Source of the DNA: CAZFJG01 sp964410915
GTDB taxonomy: Bacteria > Synergistota > Synergistia > Synergistales > JAFGMB01
Length of the DNA: 9,801 nt
Direction: 5' to 3'
NCBI GenBank assembly: GCA_964410915.1
Contig: CAYPIU010000053.1
Location: 1 to 9,801 of the forward strand
Position 1 is the stretch's first letter, and the number at the start of each line of letters is the position of its first letter. The position numbers and the translations under genes are program-made. The notes beneath the pieces were generated by a model. That model did no database searches. It saw only the letters and a program-made list of their open reading frames with translations, and had not been told where the DNA came from. Positions 6,016 to 9,801 of the stretch are shown here, piece after piece.

Positions 6016-6459
6016 TTGAGGTATTTGTATGGCTTTGCATATTTCATTGTCATCATTGCAGGACTTAGATTCCCCATTCTTGGAATTTTTGTATTTTCTT
6101 TTATGGGTTTAATTATATTAGCTGGGAAAAGGAAGAAGTGGTGCTCTTCTTATTGCCCGAGAGGAAGTTTTCTTGATCTTTTCATGTCAAAGGTTTCACC
6201 CCGAAAACCAATTCCTCGCTGGCTAATGGGAAGAAATTTTAAACTAATTGTATTGTCTGTTTTTGTCCTTCTTTTTTTGACGCAGTTATATTTTGCAGGT
6301 TTACTTGGTTCCTGGCCTGAAAATGGCGCGATGAGGCTCGGAATGGTTTTTGTGAGAATGTGCATTCTTTCTTCCGCCCTGGCTATTCCCCTTGCTTTGT
6401 GGAAAAATCAGCGAACATGGTGCGCATTCTGCCCAGTTGGTAATCTCCTTCGCAAATAA
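6016..6459 (+). CDS. Small NapH-like 4Fe-4S membrane protein
   Basis: A 147-residue inner-membrane protein with hydrophobic segments at about 6-37, 76-97 and 110-128. Two cysteine clusters follow membrane spans: WCSSYCPRG (C43, C47) and WCAFCPVG (C136, C139). The Cys-x2/3-Cys-Pro pattern is that of the NapH/polyferredoxin family, which passes electrons between quinol and periplasmic or cytoplasmic partners. Unlike NapH it is half-length and has no ferredoxin-type C-x2-C-x2-C-x3-C domain. The four motif cysteines could form one cluster or a redox site. I chose the TTG at 6016 because GGAGGG (6004-6009) sits six bases before it; an ATG at 6001 would place that site inside the gene. A near-perfect promoter precedes it and a terminator follows. 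The partner and substrate are unknown. Confidence 0.78.
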   Translation: MRYLYGFAYFIVIIAGLRFPILGIFVFSFMGLIILAGKRKKWCSSYCPRGSFLDLFMSKVSPRKPIPRWLMGRNFKLIVLSVFVLLFLTQLYFAGLLGSWPENGAMRLGMVFVRMCILSSALAIPLALWKNQRTWCAFCPVGNLLRK

Positions 6460-6491
6460 GAGTGGCTGTTATCCCAATGTAACTGAAATTT

Positions 6492-6531
6492 AGAAGGTGA
6501 AGGGCTTTTCAAAGCCCTTCACCTTCTTTTT
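6492..6531 (+). terminator. Strong intrinsic terminator between convergent genes
   Basis: The arms 6492-6508 and 6511-6527 pair perfectly over 17 bp with only TC at the tip (in practice a few tip bases would open). A T run to 6531 follows. It lies 33 bp past the Fe-S gene stop and about 25 bp beyond the convergent encapsulin stop. It may serve both genes, but is better on the + strand. Confidence 0.9.
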
Positions 6532-6555
6532 ACTAAAAAATCAGCCTTTTATTTC

Positions 6556-7347
6556 TCAAATCAGCTTCAGAGGGATAACTGCTTCGGGATTGATCAGACG
6601 GAAAGTAAATGATTCTGTAATGAAAAGAGTGACAGTCTCTTTGTTCCTGCTCTGGTATCCTACAGAATAATCCTGTCCAAGAACCATTTCCATATCTCCA
6701 CCGCGCAGAGATACCAGGTATGACCCCTCGATCGAAGGCGAAAGTATTATGCCTCCATCAATAATGCTGGTGACACTCCTGCTTAATGGGTAACCTGCGG
6801 ATTTGCTATATATATAGGTCCAGAGCTCCTCATCAGCTACCAGGGCATAAGGGCCTTCTACTGAATTCTGCCCCATTTTTCTGCATGCCCTGCTTAAAAC
6901 TTCCATCAGCGAATCCCTGGGTCCCTCCATACTGTTATTATCAGCAACTGAAGATATCCCCGCTATACATCCCTGTTCAAAGCCTTTGTAAACAGCCTTT
7001 TCTTCAAAAAATGCAATTTCTCTGGAAGCTGTTTCCAGTTCAGACAGATCGGGATCTTTGGAACCTCTGGTTATATTGTCCAGTTCCCATGTATTCAGAT
7101 CAAACATTACCCTGACTTCGGTAAGAGGCATGACTTTATGTATACCAAAGGTGACCTTTTCTTTATTACCCTCAGGGACTTCTATTCTTCCGAGAGAATG
7201 AGCTGCATAATCCCAACCGAACGGACCGGAAATATCAACGAATTTTCTCGCAGACAAGTTTGACCTGAGAACCCTGGTTACCTGTTCATCGATCTCAGAC
7301 CATGCTTTGTCTGTAATATTTGAAATTGAACGTTTCAAAATATCCAT
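6556..7347 (-). CDS. Encapsulin shell protein (family 1)
   Basis: The protomer of a self-assembling protein nanocompartment with an HK97 capsid fold. The 263 residues equal the usual size of short family 1 encapsulins (about 264 in Thermotoga maritima) and align with them from end to end. Matching blocks are the N-terminal LKRS, ARKFVDISGPFGWDYAAH (33-50), DLNTWELDN (83-91), IEGPYTLV-like VEGPYALV, and C-terminal LFITESFTFRLINPEAVIPL. R79 and W87 align with residues at the flavin site reported for the T. maritima shell. The shell binds cargo bearing a short C-terminal tail, and the gene 36 bp upstream encodes such a cargo. GGGAGG lies before the ATG. The shell likely holds iron mineral made by the ferritin-like partner. 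Nothing looks damaged. Confidence 0.95.
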   Translation of the reverse strand: MDILKRSISNITDKAWSEIDEQVTRVLRSNLSARKFVDISGPFGWDYAAHSLGRIEVPEGNKEKVTFGIHKVMPLTEVRVMFDLNTWELDNITRGSKDPDLSELETASREIAFFEEKAVYKGFEQGCIAGISSVADNNSMEGPRDSLMEVLSRACRKMGQNSVEGPYALVADEELWTYIYSKSAGYPLSRSVTSIIDGGIILSPSIEGSYLVSLRGGDMEMVLGQDYSVGYQSRNKETVTLFITESFTFRLINPEAVIPLKLI

Positions 7348-7383
7348 TTACCGTTACCTCCCTCTTTTGAAAGTTTAAAATAT

Positions 7384-7749
7384 CTACCGAAGTCTACCAA
7401 TATTGAGACTTCCGGATTTTGATCCTTCCGATTCAGGAGAAGTCTGGTCACTTTCCCCCGGAACTTCCTCGATCTCGGTTATAGGTGCGCTGGTAAAAAG
7501 ATAGGTCCTTAACTGCTCATCCCATGCAGGCATATTCCTTCTGAGCCATTCAAGAACCATACAGGCATGCTCGATCTCTTCATCCCTGTTATGTTCAATC
7601 ACAGCCTTAAGATCAGGATCCTGCGTAGTAGCAGCTCTCTGTTGATACCAGTCAACAGCTTCGAGCTCTTCCTTGATGCTGTTCAGGGCTCTTGTAAAAT
7701 CTCTTGTCTGTTGCTGCAGTTCCTCAACTGGTTCATGATAGTTGGACAT
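7384..7749 (-). CDS. Encapsulated ferritin-like protein (EncFtn)
   Basis: Cargo ferroxidase of an encapsulin. It oxidises Fe(II) so that mineral forms inside the shell. The 121 residues hold two helices rich in acidic side chains. EELEAVDWYQQR (27-38) and HNRDEEIEHACM (53-64) match the EncFtn metal-site helices. E28, E58 and H61 correspond to E32, E62 and H65 of the Rhodospirillum rubrum protein, and W34/Y35 are also kept. Family members form ring-shaped decamers whose metal sites lie between subunits. LRRNMPAWDEQLRTYLFTSAPITEIEE is followed by a flexible Ser/Glu-rich linker, then SGSLNIGRLR (112-121), the encapsulin targeting tail (typical form GSLGIGSL). A GGAGG ribosome-binding site precedes the ATG. 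It is co-oriented with and 36 bp ahead of the shell gene. Confidence 0.94.
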   Translation of the reverse strand: MSNYHEPVEELQQQTRDFTRALNSIKEELEAVDWYQQRAATTQDPDLKAVIEHNRDEEIEHACMVLEWLRRNMPAWDEQLRTYLFTSAPITEIEEVPGESDQTSPESEGSKSGSLNIGRLR

Positions 7750-7768
7750 GAAATCCTCCTCCCTCAGT

Positions 7769-7786
7769 TTGCATTAAAGAATGCAA
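7769..7786 (-). promoter_or_regulatory. Dyad in the leader of the EncFtn-encapsulin unit
   Basis: TTGCATT (7769-7775) and AATGCAA (7780-7786) are perfect 7-bp inverted repeats separated by four bases. They lie just downstream of the likely transcription start and just before the GGGAGGAGG ribosome-binding site. It could be an operator or a small mRNA hairpin. It does not match a Fur box. Confidence 0.45.
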
Positions 7787-7803
7787 CTATTTGGCTATAT
7801 TTT

Positions 7804-7812
7804 ATTATAACA
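7804..7812 (-). promoter_or_regulatory. Extended -10 promoter for the EncFtn-encapsulin unit
   Basis: The minus strand reads TGTTATAAT, an exact TGnTATAAT extended -10, at the very end of the sfsA-like gene. The -35 region, inside that gene, is poor (ATGGTA), as is common for extended -10 promoters. The start would be near 7797, with a leader of about 48 nt carrying the 7-bp dyad. Confidence 0.55.
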
Positions 7813-7815
7813 GCG

Positions 7816-8985
7816 TTATGCATCTTTACCATGATCTAAATTAAGCAGATTCATAAGATTATCCATTCTGAAAAAGAACAGAGCCTTTATAAAACCTTCA
7901 TTTTTAAGGGGATTACTCTCGAAATAGAACAGATCACTTTCAGTATTGTAACTACTGAAAGCAAAGGATGGTATCTTATTGTCAGACAAAGCATGGACAG
8001 CCTTTGTCAGGTCCTGCTCGAGAGAGACTGACGAACGAACAGGAAGGACCTTTATTACTCGAGATAGATCTCTAAGATAATAACTGGAATTTTTGCGCTT
8101 TCTTCCATCTCGTGCCATTTTCCTGTCAAGATCTTTCGCGGCAGAAGCAATATAGACATAATATCCGCTTCTGAAATATCTTTTCTCATGTGAAGAGACA
8201 GAGACTGACTGAACATTTTCCAGCTCAAGTATGACCAGGTAACTACCCCTGTCTCCAGATTCCTTTTCCATTACAGCCCAGGGTATCTCAAGACTTCCCC
8301 CAACACGGCTTACCTTAAGATCATTTTCCCAATATACTGGAACGGGAAAAATATCCAGTAAATCCCTGGCGGATGAAAGATACTTTGCAAATAAAGGATC
8401 TGTATGAAAATCAGGAAGGAAATAACGTGGGAAAGGGGATTGAATGATAAAAAGTATACCGCATCTATATCCCTTTTTGGCCAGTTCCGCCAGTTCAATA
8501 ATGTGTCTGCTCGCCCTTTCGGACGGAGAATCCGGAAACATGGCGATATCTTTACCGAAGAGTGTGCAGGACTTGACCTCAAGATAGTAATCATTCTTCC
8601 CGTCATGCAGAAGAAAATCGAACCTGCTTCTTTTGTATTTTACCTCGGCTCGTTTTACCTTCCACCCTTCGAGACCATTGATCATGTTATTTGAAACAAG
8701 CCATTCAGCAAGAGAATTTGCTGAATGGGTATCAAGCATGATCGGATGGTCTTCAACAATAACAGCCAAAACTGTATAATCCGTTTTTCTTTTAGAATCA
8801 GCCCGTTTTTTACTTATCATAAGTTTTCGACCTGGGAAAAGTAATTCCCAGAGCCTTCCCGGATTAGGCAGGAATGCTAATATGATGTTACCATTCAACA
8901 GGCATTCCACAATGAACCTGTTCGGTCTACGTATGAATATAGCGTGCTGTATCTGCGAAGGATCAACAAGTCTGAAGTCACTCAT
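7816..8985 (-). CDS. SfsA nuclease-like protein fused to a DUF123/GIY-YIG-like domain
   Basis: A 389-residue, probably cytoplasmic protein of two parts. Residues 1-235 match SfsA (about 230-240 alone): an OB-like start with LPNPGRLWELL (39-49), then SRFDFLL (120-126) and YYLEVKS (133-139). D123, E136 and K138 form the PD-(D/E)xK nuclease triad, followed by FPDSPSERASRH. Residues 247-370 resemble DUF123, a small domain related to GIY-YIG nucleases and often fused to DNA repair enzymes. GSYLVILEL, YFRSGYYVYIASA and DLFYF fit its pattern. Its usual GSA, RH, WHIDYL and Cys positions are altered (ASA, RD, SYYLRDL), so it may bind rather than cut. The start ATG has GAAAGG eight bases upstream. It likely shares direction, but perhaps not a promoter, with the iron-storage genes. 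Confidence 0.82.
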   Translation of the reverse strand: MSDFRLVDPSQIQHAIFIRRPNRFIVECLLNGNIILAFLPNPGRLWELLFPGRKLMISKKRADSKRKTDYTVLAVIVEDHPIMLDTHSANSLAEWLVSNNMINGLEGWKVKRAEVKYKRSRFDFLLHDGKNDYYLEVKSCTLFGKDIAMFPDSPSERASRHIIELAELAKKGYRCGILFIIQSPFPRYFLPDFHTDPLFAKYLSSARDLLDIFPVPVYWENDLKVSRVGGSLEIPWAVMEKESGDRGSYLVILELENVQSVSVSSHEKRYFRSGYYVYIASAAKDLDRKMARDGRKRKNSSYYLRDLSRVIKVLPVRSSVSLEQDLTKAVHALSDNKIPSFAFSSYNTESDLFYFESNPLKNEGFIKALFFFRMDNLMNLLNLDHGKDA

Positions 8986-9119
8986 GTATAAAACCTTTCA
9001 TTGAGAAATACTGACCCCTCTGCCTGAAAGAAGAGCTTCAGCTATTGAAAACAGTCAGAGACAGAGTATTCTTACTGACGGTCATATAGATCTTTTCGGC
9101 CTGACCCCCACCTTAATAT
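8986..9119. other. Intergenic gap without clear signals
   Basis: This 134-bp gap between the AbrB-like stop and the SfsA-fusion start holds no strong hairpin with a T run and no recognisable promoter. GGGGTCAG occurs twice on the minus strand, and a short TGAC-g-GTCA dyad is present. Both are too short to interpret. Confidence 0.3.
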
Positions 9120-9659
9120 TTACCCACAGAAGAGTTTTGCAGCGAGAGGAACCATTATCACTATAACAACTATTCTGATAATATGAAAAAGAATTACTAC
9201 AGGAGCATTTGCCCCGGTGTCAACTGCGGCGATACCTAACCCCGATAAACCCCCCGGAGGCATTGCAAAAAATGCAGTAAAAAGATCAATATCAAAAAAC
9301 TTTGCAAATAGATATGCCATAACAAGACTGAAGACAAGAAGAATAAAACCATATGCAATGGCTACAGGAACAAGCCGCGGTATTGTTTTCAGTGAAGAAA
9401 GATCAACACTGGTCACTATCACATAAGCTACAAGCAACTGTGCGGTAACAGACAACCAGCCAGTATTATGATCCGGCAATCCTGTAAAATACTTGACCAG
9501 AAGACCAGCTACAAGACCTCCTATCAAAGCCCCCGCAGGAACTTTTGCCGCAAAACCAGCAAGACCTCCTGCTATGACCACAGTAAGACTGAGAATTCTG
9601 TTCTTTATTGAAGGACCTGTATCACTGTTCATACTCATCACTCCTGCTATAGCGATCAT
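9120..9659 (-). CDS. Half-length AbrB-family membrane protein
   Basis: An integral inner-membrane protein of 179 residues with about five hydrophobic segments. It matches one repeat of the AbrB family (AbrB-duplication domain). PAGALIGGLVAGLL, the LSVTAQLLVAYVIVTSVDLSSL block and MPPGGLSGLGIAA are the recognisable parts. E. coli AbrB has two such repeats in ~350 residues, so this protein would need to dimerise or pair with a second half. Family members are poorly characterised putative transporters. AbrB here is the membrane family, not the DNA-binding regulator of the same name. GGAGG stands four bases before the ATG at 9659. A second in-frame ATG (9632) follows AGGAG by eight bases and is an alternative start. 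A terminator-like hairpin immediately precedes the ribosome-binding site. Confidence 0.75.
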   Translation of the reverse strand: MIAIAGVMSMNSDTGPSIKNRILSLTVVIAGGLAGFAAKVPAGALIGGLVAGLLVKYFTGLPDHNTGWLSVTAQLLVAYVIVTSVDLSSLKTIPRLVPVAIAYGFILLVFSLVMAYLFAKFFDIDLFTAFFAMPPGGLSGLGIAAVDTGANAPVVILFHIIRIVVIVIMVPLAAKLFCG

Positions 9660-9673
9660 ATAGCCTCCATAGA

Positions 9674-9707
9674 AAAATCAGGGAGGAATATATTCCTCCC
9701 TGATTTT
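9674..9707 (-). terminator. Perfect 34-bp hairpin, terminator or attenuator before the AbrB-like gene
   Basis: Positions 9674-9690 and 9691-9707 are exact reverse complements with no spacer (core TCAGGGAGG/CCTCCCTGA). On the minus strand it is followed by TTTTT (9677-9673), then TATGGAGG, the ribosome-binding site of the AbrB-like gene. It would end transcripts of the upstream gene whose stop is at 9753. As only about five bases separate it from the ribosome-binding site, no promoter fits between them. Confidence 0.85.
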
Positions 9708-9752
9708 GTCACATTTGTGAAGATCACGCCATCAGAATTACCTGTTAGAAAA

Positions 9753-9801
9753 TCAGCTTAAGAGTGTAAGCATGGTTCCGGCAGCGACAGCGGTACCGAT
9801 G
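9753..9801 (-). CDS. C-terminus of an unidentified, probably membrane, protein (partial)
   Basis: The minus strand encodes IGTAVAAGTMLTLLS and a TGA at 9755-9753; the rest lies beyond the right edge. The small and hydrophobic residues look like the last membrane segment of a transporter. A terminator 45 bp downstream supports a real gene end here. It could be the other half of the AbrB-like pair, but 15 codons are too few to say. Confidence 0.4.
   Translation of the reverse strand, partial: IGTAVAAGTMLTLLS

Noticed and set aside
7795..7810. Possible PerR/Fur-type box in the A/T-rich stretch at the EncFtn promoter
   Set aside because: Only the right half (ATTATAA) fits and it coincides with the -10. 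The left half matches poorly.
1..9801. CRISPR array, insertion sequence, tRNA gene or prophage parts
   Set aside because: No regularly spaced repeats, transposase-like proteins, tRNA-like folds or phage structural genes were seen by reading. The encapsulin has an HK97-type fold but is a true family 1 encapsulin beside its cargo, not a prophage capsid.
1..9801. UGA recoding to explain the TGA before the ClC frame
   Set aside because: TGA is used as a normal stop by several genes here, such as the encapsulin, acyltransferase and RuvC-fold genes, and no selenocysteine-insertion-like hairpin was seen right after it.

Overview
The window looks like the chromosome of a moderately low-GC, Gram-negative bacterium, probably anaerobic. 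An LpxL/HtrB-type acyltransferase implies an outer membrane with lipid A. The eukaryote/archaeal-type ProS, an encapsulin with encapsulated ferritin, a small NapH-like Fe-S membrane protein and the SfsA and AbrB-type proteins fit several anaerobic phyla. Synergistota is one possibility, but that is an impression and not a demonstrated assignment. All clear stop codons are standard, including TGA.

Layout, left to right. Positions 1-150 (minus strand) look like the start of a ribosomal RNA operon: an A/T-rich UP element, a -35/-10 pair, a GC-rich discriminator and a leader with a boxA-like segment. The 16S gene would lie off the left edge. Just upstream of it (134-335) is a broken guanylate-kinase-like fragment with an intact P-loop. 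A strong terminator (411-446) separates this from proS (476-1915, minus). A ClC-type chloride channel/transporter (2153 to about 3529, minus) has a damaged or unusual start. A two-gene minus-strand unit follows: an LpxL-like acyltransferase (4143-5024) and a RuvC/YqgF-fold protein (3685-4140), 2 bp apart.

Two genes then run rightward: a two-domain UspA protein (5136-5939) and a short NapH-like membrane Fe-S protein (6016-6459). The second has a consensus sigma-70 promoter whose spacer carries a C/G-tract dyad like CsoR/CstR-family operators. A 17-bp-stem terminator (6492-6531) separates them from a minus-strand iron-storage unit: encapsulated ferritin (7384-7749) followed by its encapsulin shell (6556-7347). 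The cargo ends in a recognisable encapsulin-targeting tail. Upstream on the same strand are a SfsA protein fused to a degenerate DUF123/GIY-YIG-like domain (7816-8985) and a half-length AbrB-family membrane protein (9120-9659). The AbrB gene is preceded immediately by a perfect terminator hairpin that may act as an attenuator. The last 49 bp hold the C-terminus of another, probably membrane, protein.

The best-supported functional module is the encapsulin/EncFtn iron-storage compartment. The most unusual points are the CsoR/CstR-like promoter, the SfsA-DUF123 fusion, the ClC start-site defect, the kinase remnant beside the rRNA promoter and the hairpin abutting the AbrB ribosome-binding site. 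None of these proves a wholly new system.
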